Shown here piece by piece: positions 27,033 to 37,410 of a DNA stretch of 53,827 nt; position 1 is the stretch's first letter; each line of letters starts with the position of its first letter. The DNA comes from Enemella evansiae (GTDB lineage: Bacteria > Pseudomonadota > Alphaproteobacteria > Rhodobacterales > Rhodobacteraceae): contig JAFKDC010000029.1 of the NCBI GenBank assembly GCA_017255395.1, positions 1 through 53,827 of the forward strand, read 5' to 3'. A program made the position numbers and the translations under genes. Under the pieces are notes generated by a model, which was not told the origin of the DNA, searched no databases, and saw nothing but the letters and a program-made list of their open reading frames with translations.

Positions 27033-27036
27033 ATTT

Positions 27037-28461
27037 ATGATGATTCACCCCATTCTCCTCTGCGGCGGCTCCGGCACGCGCCTCTGGCCGCTCTCGCGCA
27101 AATCCTACCCCAAACAGTTCGCCCGGCTGATGGGCGCGGAAAGCCTGTTCCAGGCCTCGGCCCGACGTCTCTCGGGCGAGGGGTTCGCCGCGCCGGTGGT
27201 GCTGACCGGCGATCCGTTCCGCTTCATCGTGACCGAACAGCTGGCCGCGGTGGAGATGGCGCCGCAGGGGATCCTGATCGAACCCGAGGGGCGCAACACC
27301 GCCCCCGCGATCCTGGCCGCCGCGCTCTGGATGGCGCGGAGCGATCCGCGGGCGCTGATGCTGGTGGCGCCCTCGGATCACGTGATCCCCGACGCGGCGG
27401 GCTTCCGCGCGGCGGTGCAGGCGGCGGTGCCGCGGGCGCAGGCGGGGGATCTGGTGACCTTCGGCATCACCCCGACGCGGCCCGAGACCGGCTATGGCTA
27501 CCTCGAACTCGCCCCCGGCGCCGACCCCGGGGCGGACGCGCCCCAAAGCCTCGCCCGCTTCGTCGAGAAACCCGGGGCCGCGCGCGCGGCCGAGATGCTG
27601 GCGGCGGGCAATTTCCTGTGGAACGCGGGGATCTTCCTGTTCACCGCCGAGACGCTGATCGCCGCCTACAGGGCCCATGCGCCCGCCCTGCTGGCCGCGG
27701 TCGAGGCGGCGCTAGCCGGCGCGCGGGCGGATCTGGGCTTTACCCGACTGGAGCCGGAGGCCTGGGCCGGGGCCGAGGACATCTCGATCGACTACGCGAT
27801 CATGGAGAAGGCGGAGAACCTCGCCGTCATGCCCTATGGCGACGCCTGGTCCGACCTCGGCGGCTGGGACGCGGTCTGGATGGAGAGCGGGCAGGACGCG
27901 GCGGGCAATGCCTGTTCCGACCGCGCCACCGCGATCGATTGTTCCGACACGCTGCTCCGGTCCGAGACCGAGGGCCTCGAGGTGGTCGGCATCGGGCTGA
28001 CCGACATGATGGTCGTGGCGATGTCCGACGCCGTGCTGGTGGCGCCGAAATCCGAGGCCCAGCGGGTCAAGGAGGCGGTGTCGGCGCTCAAGGCCAAGGG
28101 CGTGTCCCAGGCGGTGCAGCTGCCGCGCGACTACCGGCCCTGGGGCTGGTACGAAAGCCTGATCGTCGGCGGCCGCTTCCAGGTGAAGCGCATCGTGGTC
28201 CATCCCGGCGCCGCGCTGTCGCTGCAATCCCACCATCACCGGTCCGAGCACTGGATCGTGGTCGAGGGCACCGCGCGGGTCACCGTGGACGAGGAGGTGA
28301 AGCTCGTCACCGAGAACCAGTCGGTCTACATCCCGCTCGGCGCGGTGCACCGGATGGAGAACCCCGGCAAGGTGCCGATGGTGCTGATCGAGGTGCAGAC
28401 CGGGACCTATCTGGGCGAGGACGACATCATCCGCTACGAGGATGTCTACGCCCGCAGCTGA
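27037..28461 (+). CDS. manC: Mannose-1-phosphate guanylyltransferase / mannose-6-phosphate isomerase
   Basis: 474 residues, the bifunctional ManC/AlgA type. The N-terminal nucleotidyltransferase has [20 protein letters not shown] and RFVEKPG, and the C-terminal cupin isomerase has [29 protein letters not shown] and [12 protein letters not shown]. It makes mannose-6-phosphate from fructose-6-phosphate and then GDP-mannose from mannose-1-phosphate. Composition returns sharply to high GC here. A second, truncated manC lies at 45808-46120. Confidence 0.96.
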   Translation: MMIHPILLCGGSGTRLWPLSRKSYPKQFARLMGAESLFQASARRLSGEGFAAPVVLTGDPFRFIVTEQLAAVEMAPQGILIEPEGRNTAPAILAAALWMARSDPRALMLVAPSDHVIPDAAGFRAAVQAAVPRAQAGDLVTFGITPTRPETGYGYLELAPGADPGADAPQSLARFVEKPGAARAAEMLAAGNFLWNAGIFLFTAETLIAAYRAHAPALLAAVEAALAGARADLGFTRLEPEAWAGAEDISIDYAIMEKAENLAVMPYGDAWSDLGGWDAVWMESGQDAAGNACSDRATAIDCSDTLLRSETEGLEVVGIGLTDMMVVAMSDAVLVAPKSEAQRVKEAVSALKAKGVSQAVQLPRDYRPWGWYESLIVGGRFQVKRIVVHPGAALSLQSHHHRSEHWIVVEGTARVTVDEEVKLVTENQSVYIPLGAVHRMENPGKVPMVLIEVQTGTYLGEDDIIRYEDVYARS

Positions 28462-28504
28462 TCCGCAGCCGGACCATCCCCCCTCAAGAAAGAAGGCGTT
28501 CGCA

Positions 28505-29680
28505 ATGCCCGGAACCAGAATTGCCGTCGCCGGCATCGGCTATGTCGGTCTCTCCAATGCGGTGCTGCTGGCCCAGCACAACGAGGTCCGCGCGCTGGAC
28601 ATCAGCCAGGCGCGGGTCGACATGATCAATGCCCGCCAATGTCCGATCATCGACGCGGAGCTCGAGGCCTACATGGCCGAGAAGCCGCTGAGCCTGAGCG
28701 CGACGACCGATCCGGCCGAGGCCTTCGCCGGGGCGGAATTCGTCATCGTCGCGACCCCGACCAATTACGATCCCGAAACCAATTTTTTCGACACCTCCAG
28801 CATCGAGGCGGTGGTGGCCGAGGTGATCGCGGTGAACCCCGCCGCGACCATCGTGATCAAGTCGACGATCCCGGTGGGCTATACCCGCGCGCTGTCGGAA
28901 AAGCTGGGCACCGACCAGGTGATCTTCAGCCCCGAGTTCCTGCGCGAGGGGCGGGCGCTGCACGACAACCTGCATCCCAGCCGGATCGTGGTGGGCGAGG
29001 CGTCCGACCGCGCCCGCCGCTTCGCCGCCCTGCTCCAGGAGGGGGCAGAGGCCGAGGACGTGCCGGTTCTCTATACCGGCGCCTCCGAGGCCGAGGCGAT
29101 CAAGCTCTTCGCCAACACCTATCTCGCCATGCGGGTCGCCTTCTTCAACGAACTCGACAGCTACGCCCTGAGCCACGGGCTGAAGCCGATGGAGATCATC
29201 AAGGGCGTCAGCCTCGATCCGCGGATCGGCGACCATTACAACAATCCCAGTTTCGGCTACGGCGGCTACTGCCTGCCGAAGGACACCAAGCAGCTCCTGG
29301 CGAATTATTCCGAGGTGCCGCAGAACCTGATCCGCGCCATCGTGGACGCGAACCGCACCCGCAAGGATTTCATCTCCGAGCAGATCCTCGCCCGGCAGCC
29401 GCGCTGCGTGGGGATCTTCCGGCTGGTGATGAAGGCCGGGTCGGACAATTTCCGGCAGAGCTCGGTCCAGGGGGTGATGAAGCGGATCAAGGCCAAGGGG
29501 ATCGAGATCATCGTCTACGAACCGACCCTGGCCGAGGACAGTTTCTTCGGCTCCGAGGTGGTGCGCGACCTGGACAGCTTCCTGGCCCGGTCCGACGTGG
29601 TCATCGCCAACCGCCAGACCGAGGAGCTGGCCGGGGTCGCCGACAAGGTCTTCACCCGGGACCTTTTCGGCGCGGACTGA
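28505..29680 (+). CDS. ugd: UDP-glucose 6-dehydrogenase
   Basis: 391 residues, the short Ugd form of enterobacteria. It oxidises UDP-glucose to UDP-glucuronate. [19 protein letters not shown] is the NAD site, [12 protein letters not shown] and [16 protein letters not shown] the central motifs, and [14 protein letters not shown] carries the catalytic cysteine. ATG 28505, preceded by an AAGAAAGGCG site, is preferred to a start inside manC. It suggests that the glycan contains a uronic acid. Confidence 0.95.
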   Translation: MPGTRIAVAGIGYVGLSNAVLLAQHNEVRALDISQARVDMINARQCPIIDAELEAYMAEKPLSLSATTDPAEAFAGAEFVIVATPTNYDPETNFFDTSSIEAVVAEVIAVNPAATIVIKSTIPVGYTRALSEKLGTDQVIFSPEFLREGRALHDNLHPSRIVVGEASDRARRFAALLQEGAEAEDVPVLYTGASEAEAIKLFANTYLAMRVAFFNELDSYALSHGLKPMEIIKGVSLDPRIGDHYNNPSFGYGGYCLPKDTKQLLANYSEVPQNLIRAIVDANRTRKDFISEQILARQPRCVGIFRLVMKAGSDNFRQSSVQGVMKRIKAKGIEIIVYEPTLAEDSFFGSEVVRDLDSFLARSDVVIANRQTEELAGVADKVFTRDLFGAD

Positions 29681-29865
29681 CCCGGCCGCCCGGCGGAACC
29701 TGTGACCTTCCGGGCACACCGGGCGCCAAATCCGGATCGGACCCGGGCCACCGGTTTTCGGGACTGGATGGGGCGGGGTGGCTTCCCTAAGGTCCACCCG
29801 GGGAATGAATAAATTTTTCTGTATTTTTGGCGTCCCGTTAACCATCCGGCCGGTGGCGCAGATGT
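29681..29865 (+). promoter_or_regulatory. Probable promoter region of the RTX protease gene
   Basis: The left half is G/C-rich. The right half contains the A/T-rich run AATAAATTTTTCTGTATTTT at about 29811-29830, and TTAACCAT at 29838-29845, which equals the 8-base half-site reported for the alphaproteobacterial regulator CtrA. A promoter is likely here; the CtrA site is only a suggestion from eight bases. Confidence 0.4.
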
Positions 29866-32800
29866 ATGGCTGAAGAATGCGGCCCGGCCTCCACGAAGGG
29901 GCAGACGGGCGATATGGGGGAACCAGCAGTGTCTACACGTTTCACGCCGACCGACGATCTCTATTCCTTCCAATGGCATTACGATTACCTGGGGCAGAGC
30001 TTCGGGATGGGCCGGGAAGGCATCGAACGGGTCTGGGCCGATTACACCGGCGCGGATATCGACATCGGCGTGTTCGACACCGCGGTGGATCCCTATCATC
30101 CCGAATGGGCCGACAGGTTCAATTTCGACGCGGTGATCGAGGTCACGACCCCCTCGGGCGCGGTCTACGAGGTCTCCAACGTCAACCGGGTGGAAAACCA
30201 CGGCATTGGGGTGGCGGGCATCATTGCCGCGGGCGCCAACGGCGGCGGGACGGTCGGGGTGGCGCATGGCGCCACGATCTCCTCGGCCGATGTCTATACC
30301 GATTACGACCTGGGCCTGTTCCCCGCCTTCGCGACCTTCGAGAACGAGATCGACGCGCCGCTGATGTCGCAGATCATGGCGGCCTACAAGAATTTCGACA
30401 TCACCAACGCCAGCTGGCACAACGACAGCCTGTTCAACCAGCCGCTCGCCGCCGGCGAGGAGATGGCCGCCCAGCTCGACGCGATCTCGACCGCCGCCGA
30501 CGAGGGGCGCGGCGGGCTGGGGACCATCATGGTGATGGCCGCCGGCAACGATTACGACGACATCTATTACAACGACAACGGCGTCGCGCGCCGGATCTAC
30601 ATCGTCGACGACGGCCAGAACCGGACCGAGGAGATCCAGGTCGACTTCCTGCGGTCCGAGCTTCAGGACAGCCCCACCGACGAGCCCCGCGTCACGGTCG
30701 ATGACATCCGCAACGGCGATCTGACGGCGGCGGAATCGAGCTCCGGCACCGACCGCCGGGTCGCGGCCCGCGAAACCATCGCGGTCGGCGGCTACACGAA
30801 GGCGCTCACGCTCGACGACGGCTCCACCTATGAAAGCCAGGCCGCGCCCTTCGCCTCGCGCGGGACGGCGCTGCTGACCTCCTCGCTGACGCGCCTGAAC
30901 CAGCCGCTGACCGACGTGCTGTCGACGACCGAATTCTACCCCGACCTGGGCACGGATCCGGATCTCTTCGCCTCGCACATGGCGCGCTACGGCGACGGGA
31001 TCGTGACCACCGGCATCGCCTCCGAAGTGGGCTACGGCTGGGACGAGGGGCTGCGGACCTATCCCGGCTCGACCAACAATTTCGGCGGCACCTCGGCCGC
31101 GACACCGCAGGTCAGCGGCGCGGTCGCCCTGATGCTCGAGGCGAACGAGGGCCTCGGCTGGCGCGACGTGCAGAACATCATCGCCACCTCCTCGCATCAC
31201 GTCGGCTCCCGGGTGGACGGCTCCAGCCCGGCCGGCAGCTATGCCAGCGAACATTTCGAATGGGTGATCAACGGCGCGCAGACCTGGAACAACGGCGGGA
31301 TGCATTATTCCGCCGATTACGGGTTCGGCGCGCTCGACGTCTATGCCGCCGTGCGCATGGCCGAGGTCTGGACGCTGTTCGACGCGGCCCAGGTCTCCTC
31401 CAACGAACGGAGCGCCGTGGCCGAGACCGTCGCCGACGAGGCGATCCTGGGCGGCAGCCTGAGCGTGCCGATGACCAGTCGGCGTGAGATCGAGCTGACC
31501 GGCGCCGATCTCGAGACCGAATATGTCGAGCTGACCCTGGCACTGACCCACAGCGATTTCGCCCGGCTCGACATCTACCTGGTCTCGCCCTCCGGCACCC
31601 GGGTGGCGCTGCACGACGTCTCGTCCGGCAATTTCGCCCATTCCGAGGTGGCCGACACCGGCCTGACCTGGACCTTCCCGGCCAACACCTTCCGGGGCGA
31701 GGATCCGAACGGCACCTGGACGCTGGAGATCGTGAACCACGGCGACAGCGGCCGCCTGCTCGACGTCTCGATCCAGGTCTACGGCAGCGCGGCCGACACC
31801 GACGACGTCTACCACTACACCACCGAAATCTTCGAAGCGCAATTCGCGGGGCGCGGGGCGCAGGAGGTCCGGGACGGCAATGGCGGCACCGACTGGATCA
31901 ACGCGGCCGCGCTGACCGGCGACGTCGTGGTGACCCTGGGCGGCGGCGCGATGCTGCATACGGACGCGACGGGCGTCGAGGCCGCATTCGGCACCCTGGC
32001 GGCCGATGCCGGGATCGAGAACATCGTGACCGGCGACGGCGACGACAGCCTGACCGGCACCGGCGGCGCCAACCACCTGGTCGGCGGGCGCGGCGACGAC
32101 ACGCTGAACGGCGCGGGCGGCAACGACACGCTGGAAGGCGGCGACGGCGACGACAGCCTGATCGGCGGGACCGGCCGCGACACCGCCTCCTGGAGCCTGT
32201 CGCGGATCGGCGTGCAGGTCGACCTGGCCACCGGCACGACCGGCGGCGGCGCGGCGGGCGACGTCTTCGACAGCATCGAGAACCTGGAAGGCTCCCGCCA
32301 CGACGACGTGCTGACCGGCGATGCCGGGGCAAACCTCATCGAGGGCGGGGCGGGCAACGACACGCTGAAAGGCAGTGGCGGCCTCGGCACCAATGCCGGC
32401 AGCGACACGCTGAACGGCGAAGAGGGCGACGATATCCTGATCGCAAGCCCGGGCGTGGCACAATATATCGGCGGCACCGGCACCGACTTCGTCGATTACA
32501 GCGCCATGACCACGGGCGTCAGCACCTCCCTCGTCAATGCGGCCTTCTCCGGGATCGAGGGTCTGATCGGCAGCGCGGGCGACGACAGCCTGATCGGGGA
32601 CAGTACCGACAACATCCTGATCGGCGGCGGCGGGGCCGACCTGCTGAACGGCAACGGCGGCGCCGACACCGCCTCCTACCGGACCGCGGCGGCGGGCGTG
32701 ACGGTCGACATGGCCACCCCGGCCAACAACACCGGCGACGCGGCGGGCGACGTTCTGGTCAATATCGACAACCTCGAAGGCTCGGCCCATGACGACGGGC

Positions 32801-35800
32801 TGACCGGCGACGGCGCGGCCAACCGGATCGACGGCGGGGCGGGCGACGACACCCTGCTGGGCGGTGGCGGCGACGACACGCTGGCGGGCGGCGCGGGCGA
32901 CGACAGTCTCGACGGCGGCACCGGCTTCAACACCGCCGATTACGGCGGCTCCGACGCGGCGGTCGCGGTCGCGCTGACCTCGGCCGTTCCGGGTTCCGTC
33001 ATCGGCACCGGCAGCGGCGGCGACGCCCAGGGCGATCGGCTGGAAAACATCCAGGGCCTGATCGGTTCGGATCACGACGACAGCCTGTCGGGATCGGCCG
33101 CGGACAACGTCCTGGACGGCGGCGCGGGCAACGACATCCTCGAAGGCCTGGCCGGGAACGACACCCTGCTGGGCGGGGCGGGCGACGACCTGCTGGCCGG
33201 GGGCGCGGGCAACGACAACCTCGGCGGCGGCGACGGCGACGATACGCTGGACGGCTCCGAAGGGGGCGACACGCTGGCGGGCGGCGCGGGCGACGACCTG
33301 CTCTACGTCAGCGCCGACACCGCCGTGATCGACGGCGGCACCGGCAGGAACACCGCCAGCTTCGCGCGGGCCGGGTTGAGCACCGGCCAGACGCTTTCGG
33401 TCAACGACGCGCGCTTCACCAATATCCAGAATCTCGTCGGGACCGCGCAGGACGACACGCTGTCCGGCGACGCGGGCCAGAACATCCTCGAAGGCGGCGC
33501 GGGCGCCGACAGCCTGATCGGCGGCGGCGGCAACGACTTCGCCTCCTACGCCGGATCGGCCGAGGCGGTGAACGTCAGCCTGCTGACCGGCACCTTCCAG
33601 GGCGGCGATGCCACCGGCGACACGCTGACCGGGATCGGCAACCTGATCGGATCGGCCCATGACGACACGCTCCAGGGCGACGGCGACGACAACATCCTGC
33701 GCGGCGGGGCGGGCAACGACCTGTTCCTGGCCAGCGCCGGCAACGACGTGGTCTACGGCGGCGCGGGGATCGACACGATCTCCTATGCCGCCGCGACCGC
33801 CCCGGCCCGCGTCACGCTGGGCGTCTGGCGGCAGGAGGACGATCCTGCCTCTCCGGAGGATGTGGCCGACGGCAACGTCCTGCTCGGGATCGAGAATGTC
33901 ATCGGCACCGGCCTGGGCGACGAACTGACCGGCGACCGGGGCGACAACGTCCTGCGCGGCGGGGCGGGCGACGACACCCTGCTGGGCGACGATTTCGGCG
34001 GTTTCGGCGACGACACGCTCTATGGCGATGCCGGCAATGACGACATCAAGGGCCATCTCGGCAACGACCTGCTCCACGGCGGCGACGACGACGACACCGT
34101 GACCGGTGGCGAGGGCGACGACACCGTGCATGGCGACGCCGGGGACGATTACGTCTCGGGCGGCACCGGCGCGGATCTGCTCTACGGCGGCGACGGCAAT
34201 GACCAGATGTTCGGCCAGGAGGACGAGGACACGCTGCACGGCGGCGCCGGCAACGACGAGATCAACGGCGAGCTGGGCGACGACAGCCTGACCGGCGGCG
34301 GCGGGGCCGACACCCTGCTGGGCGGCGAGGGGACCGACACGCTGGCGGGCGACGCGGGCGACGACCAGCTCTTCGGCGGCGAGGGCGACGACCGGCTCTC
34401 GGGGGGCGGCGGCGACGACAGCCTCGAAGGCGAGGCCGGCGACGACGTCCTCTTCGGCGACGACGGCAACGACACGCTGAACGGCGGGACGGGCAACGAC
34501 AGCCTCGACGGCGGGGCGGGCAACGACAGCCTGTCCAGCATGGCGGGCGAGAACACGCTGATCGGCGGCGCGGGCGACGACACCATCTTCGGCGGCACCG
34601 GACGCGACCGTATCGAGACGACGGCAGGCAACAACGCGGCCAATGGCGGCGCGGGCGACGACACGCTGATCGGCGGCGACGGCGACGACAGCCTGTCCGG
34701 GGACGAGGGCGACGACACCATCACCGGCGGCGGCGGCAACGACACCCTGGCCGGCAGCTCCGGCAACGACACCCTGCTGGGCGAGGCCGGGAACGACCAG
34801 CTCTATGGCGGCCTGGGTGTCGACATCCTGCTGGGCGGCACCGGCAACGACCTGCTGAACGGCCAGGACGGTAACGACACCCTGCGCGGCGAAGAGGGCG
34901 ACGACACCCTCGTCGGCGGCGCGGGCGACGACCTGATCGAGGACACGCTGGGCCACAACGCGGTCAATGGCGGCGCGGGCCACGACACCATCGCCCTGGG
35001 CGACGGCGACGACAGCGCCTCCGGCGACGAAGGCGACGACACCATCACCGGCGGCGGCGGACACGACACCCTGGCCGGCAGCTCGGGCAACGACACGCTG
35101 CGCGGCGAGGCAGGGAACGACCAGCTCTATGGCGGCGCGGATGTCGATATCCTGCTGGGCGGCACCGGCAACGATCTGCTGAACGGCCAGGACGGCGACG
35201 ATTCCCTCTGGGGCGAGGCGGGCGACGACACGCTCGCGGGCGGCGCCGGCAACGACCGCCTCGACGGCGGCGACGGCAATGACGTCATCGAGGGCATCGA
35301 CGGCCGCAACCTGATCCTCGGCCGCGCCGGCAACGACGAGCTGCGCGGCGGGCTGGGCAGCGACACGATCTACGCCGGCGCCGGCGACGACACCGCCAAC
35401 GGCGGCGACGGCAACGACCAGATCTTCGGCGGCTTCGGCAGCGACCTGCTGGTCGGCGGCGCGGGCGACGACTACATCTCCGGCGAAGGCGACGGGGCCA
35501 ATCGCGCCTATGGCGGGCTGGGCAACGACACGGTGCTGGGCAGCGGCGGGGCGGATCAGCTCTTCGGAGACGAGGGCAACGACCTGCTGGGCGGCGGCGC
35601 GGGCCATGACCTGCTGAACGGCGGCGACGGCAACGACCAGCTCTATGGCAGCTACGGCAACGACACGATGGTGATGGGCGAGGGCGACGATTTCGCCTCC
35701 GACGGGGCCGGGCTGAACGTCTTCTATGCCGGCGGCGGCCACGACATCGTCAACGCGGGCGCCGATGCCGACGAGATCTACGGCGAGGCCGGCAACGACA

Positions 35801-37362
35801 CCCTGCGGGGCTATGGCGGCAACGACCTGATCAACGGCGGCGACGGCAACGACGCGCTGGTCGGCCACGCGGGCAACGACACGCTCTACGGTGGCTTCGG
35901 CGCGGACATCCTGGTCGGCGGGGAAGGCAACGACACGCTGAACGGGGCCGAGGGCGACGACAGCCTCTACGGCAACACCGGCAACGACATGATCGTCGGC
36001 GGGGATGGCGACGATTACGCCGAGGCGCAGACCGGCTTCAACTACATGGCCGGGGGCACCGGCAACGACACCTTCCACGGCGGCAACCAGGACGACCAGA
36101 TCTACGGCAACGAGGACGACGATCTGCTCTATGGCTATCGCGGCAACGACCTGCTGAACGGCGGGGCCGGCAACGACACGCTCTCCGGCGGGCTGGGCAG
36201 CGACACGCTGGCCGGCGGGGAGGGCAACGACCGCCTCTCCGGCGACGGGAGCGAGACCAATTACCTCTATGGCGAGGCGGGCAACGACACGCTGATCGGC
36301 GGCAGCGCCGCCGACACCATGATGGGCGATATCGGCGACGACGTTCTGGCCGGGCTGGCCGGGAACGACCTGCTCAATGCCGGCGAGGGCAACGATGTGA
36401 TCTACGCCGGGACCGGCAACGACACGATCTATGCCGGGGCGGGCCACGATTACGTCGAGGCCTATACTGGCCTCAACCTGGTCTCGGGGCAGGAGGGCAA
36501 CGACACCCTGCACGGCGGCTCGATGGCCGACAGCGTCTACGGCGGCACCGGAGACGACTTCATCCGCGGCTGGGGCGGCAACGACCTGCTGAACGGCCAG
36601 GAGGGCAACGACGTGATCTACGCCGGGGCCGGGGCGGACAGCGTCTATGGCGGCACCGGGAACGATTACATCCGAGCCGAATCCGGCGGCGAGGCCAACC
36701 TTCTGCACGGCCAGGGCGGCAGCGACACCCTGCTGGGCAGCTGGGGCAACGACACGCTTCTGGGGGACAATGCCGACAATTCCGACGCCGGCGACGACAT
36801 GCTGGCCGGCTATGGCGGCAACGATCTGATCAATGCCGGGACCGGCAACGACAGCCTCTATGGCGGGGCGGGCAACGACACCCTGGTGGCGGGCGCCGGC
36901 GACGATTACCTGGAAAACTACAGCGGGGCGACGGTATTCTATGCCGGCGAGGGCAACGACACCATGATCGGCGGCCTGGATCAGGACACCTTCTTCGCCG
37001 AGGTCGGCAATTCCACGATCAACGGCGGAGCGGGCGACGACCGGTTCGTCGCGGGCACCGGGGTGGACGTGATGACCGGCGGCGCCGGGGCGGACATGTT
37101 CATCTTCGAACACGCCGCGCGGATCGGTTTCGACGCGCCGGATAGGATCACCGATTTCACCGCGGGCGAGGACAAGATCGACCTTCAGGCCCTGGGGACG
37201 ACCTTCAGCGCCTCGGGGTTCCTCGGGGGCGGGCGCAGCTCGTTCCATTACGACGCGGCCACCGGCCTCTTGCAGGGCGACGTGACCGGCAACGGCGGCC
37301 CCGACTGGCGCCTGGACCTCGGCACCGGCCTGACCCTGACGGAGAGCGATTTCCTGCTCTGA
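29866..37362 (+). CDS. Giant secreted subtilase with P domain and RTX repeats
   Basis: 2498 residues. Residues about 60-500 are a peptidase S8 domain with triad D71 (GVFDTAVD), H112 (ENHGIGVAGI) and S410 (GGTSAATPQVSGAVAL). A proprotein-convertase P domain follows at about 535-641 (TLALTHSDFARLDIYLVSP). From about 722 to 2408 come calcium-binding nonapeptide repeats (GGxGxDxLx), interrupted by non-repeat inserts. The last 90 residues (ITDFTAGEDKIDLQALG to TESDFLL) are a serralysin-type type I secretion domain. There is no N-terminal signal peptide, as expected for that route. M17 and a GTG at about 29929 are alternative starts. No T1SS genes are nearby. It may process matrix or surface proteins. 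Confidence 0.9.
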   Translation: MAEECGPASTKGQTGDMGEPAVSTRFTPTDDLYSFQWHYDYLGQSFGMGREGIERVWADYTGADIDIGVFDTAVDPYHPEWADRFNFDAVIEVTTPSGAVYEVSNVNRVENHGIGVAGIIAAGANGGGTVGVAHGATISSADVYTDYDLGLFPAFATFENEIDAPLMSQIMAAYKNFDITNASWHNDSLFNQPLAAGEEMAAQLDAISTAADEGRGGLGTIMVMAAGNDYDDIYYNDNGVARRIYIVDDGQNRTEEIQVDFLRSELQDSPTDEPRVTVDDIRNGDLTAAESSSGTDRRVAARETIAVGGYTKALTLDDGSTYESQAAPFASRGTALLTSSLTRLNQPLTDVLSTTEFYPDLGTDPDLFASHMARYGDGIVTTGIASEVGYGWDEGLRTYPGSTNNFGGTSAATPQVSGAVALMLEANEGLGWRDVQNIIATSSHHVGSRVDGSSPAGSYASEHFEWVINGAQTWNNGGMHYSADYGFGALDVYAAVRMAEVWTLFDAAQVSSNERSAVAETVADEAILGGSLSVPMTSRREIELTGADLETEYVELTLALTHSDFARLDIYLVSPSGTRVALHDVSSGNFAHSEVADTGLTWTFPANTFRGEDPNGTWTLEIVNHGDSGRLLDVSIQVYGSAADTDDVYHYTTEIFEAQFAGRGAQEVRDGNGGTDWINAAALTGDVVVTLGGGAMLHTDATGVEAAFGTLAADAGIENIVTGDGDDSLTGTGGANHLVGGRGDDTLNGAGGNDTLEGGDGDDSLIGGTGRDTASWSLSRIGVQVDLATGTTGGGAAGDVFDSIENLEGSRHDDVLTGDAGANLIEGGAGNDTLKGSGGLGTNAGSDTLNGEEGDDILIASPGVAQYIGGTGTDFVDYSAMTTGVSTSLVNAAFSGIEGLIGSAGDDSLIGDSTDNILIGGGGADLLNGNGGADTASYRTAAAGVTVDMATPANNTGDAAGDVLVNIDNLEGSAHDDGLTGDGAANRIDGGAGDDTLLGGGGDDTLAGGAGDDSLDGGTGFNTADYGGSDAAVAVALTSAVPGSVIGTGSGGDAQGDRLENIQGLIGSDHDDSLSGSAADNVLDGGAGNDILEGLAGNDTLLGGAGDDLLAGGAGNDNLGGGDGDDTLDGSEGGDTLAGGAGDDLLYVSADTAVIDGGTGRNTASFARAGLSTGQTLSVNDARFTNIQNLVGTAQDDTLSGDAGQNILEGGAGADSLIGGGGNDFASYAGSAEAVNVSLLTGTFQGGDATGDTLTGIGNLIGSAHDDTLQGDGDDNILRGGAGNDLFLASAGNDVVYGGAGIDTISYAAATAPARVTLGVWRQEDDPASPEDVADGNVLLGIENVIGTGLGDELTGDRGDNVLRGGAGDDTLLGDDFGGFGDDTLYGDAGNDDIKGHLGNDLLHGGDDDDTVTGGEGDDTVHGDAGDDYVSGGTGADLLYGGDGNDQMFGQEDEDTLHGGAGNDEINGELGDDSLTGGGGADTLLGGEGTDTLAGDAGDDQLFGGEGDDRLSGGGGDDSLEGEAGDDVLFGDDGNDTLNGGTGNDSLDGGAGNDSLSSMAGENTLIGGAGDDTIFGGTGRDRIETTAGNNAANGGAGDDTLIGGDGDDSLSGDEGDDTITGGGGNDTLAGSSGNDTLLGEAGNDQLYGGLGVDILLGGTGNDLLNGQDGNDTLRGEEGDDTLVGGAGDDLIEDTLGHNAVNGGAGHDTIALGDGDDSASGDEGDDTITGGGGHDTLAGSSGNDTLRGEAGNDQLYGGADVDILLGGTGNDLLNGQDGDDSLWGEAGDDTLAGGAGNDRLDGGDGNDVIEGIDGRNLILGRAGNDELRGGLGSDTIYAGAGDDTANGGDGNDQIFGGFGSDLLVGGAGDDYISGEGDGANRAYGGLGNDTVLGSGGADQLFGDEGNDLLGGGAGHDLLNGGDGNDQLYGSYGNDTMVMGEGDDFASDGAGLNVFYAGGGHDIVNAGADADEIYGEAGNDTLRGYGGNDLINGGDGNDALVGHAGNDTLYGGFGADILVGGEGNDTLNGAEGDDSLYGNTGNDMIVGGDGDDYAEAQTGFNYMAGGTGNDTFHGGNQDDQIYGNEDDDLLYGYRGNDLLNGGAGNDTLSGGLGSDTLAGGEGNDRLSGDGSETNYLYGEAGNDTLIGGSAADTMMGDIGDDVLAGLAGNDLLNAGEGNDVIYAGTGNDTIYAGAGHDYVEAYTGLNLVSGQEGNDTLHGGSMADSVYGGTGDDFIRGWGGNDLLNGQEGNDVIYAGAGADSVYGGTGNDYIRAESGGEANLLHGQGGSDTLLGSWGNDTLLGDNADNSDAGDDMLAGYGGNDLINAGTGNDSLYGGAGNDTLVAGAGDDYLENYSGATVFYAGEGNDTMIGGLDQDTFFAEVGNSTINGGAGDDRFVAGTGVDVMTGGAGADMFIFEHAARIGFDAPDRITDFTAGEDKIDLQALGTTFSASGFLGGGRSSFHYDAATGLLQGDVTGNGGPDWRLDLGTGLTLTESDFLL
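34641..35288 (+). repeat. 324-bp direct duplication inside the RTX region
   Basis: The block starting at 34641 (CAATGGCGGCGCGGGC) recurs at 34965, and shared points further in, such as GGCCAGGACGG at 34861 and 35185, keep the same 324-base offset. The unit encodes 108 residues, twelve nonapeptides, including TLAGSSGNDTL and LLGGTGNDLLNGQDG in both copies. The similarity fades after about 35220, so the right border is approximate. Confidence 0.75.
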
Positions 37363-37369
37363 TCCCGGT

Positions 37370-37410
37370 GGGGAAAAAATCAGCCGCCCGATGGAGCCCT
37401 GTCGGGCGGC
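37370..37410 (-). terminator. Hairpin with T-run facing leftward, after the RTX protease gene
   Basis: GCCGCCCGA (37383-37391) pairs with TCGGGCGGC (37402-37410). On the plus strand the stem is preceded by GGGGAAAAAATCA and has no T-run after it. On the minus strand the same stem is followed by TGATTTTTTCCCC, the layout of an intrinsic terminator. It may serve the plus-strand gene weakly, but its stronger direction would stop transcripts entering the protease gene antisense. Confidence 0.5.

Noticed and set aside
32030-37090. Regular short repeats resembling a CRISPR or minisatellite array
   Set aside because: The period is 27 bases with no unique spacers, and the repeats are read in frame as calcium-binding nonapeptides.
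29515-37248. Open minus-strand frame of 2577 codons opposite the RTX protease
   Set aside because: It mirrors the GGxGxDxLx repeats: the GC-rich 27-bp period leaves the antisense frame free of stops. It has no domain, runs over the ugd end, and lacks its own ribosome site. The subtilase motifs are on the plus strand.
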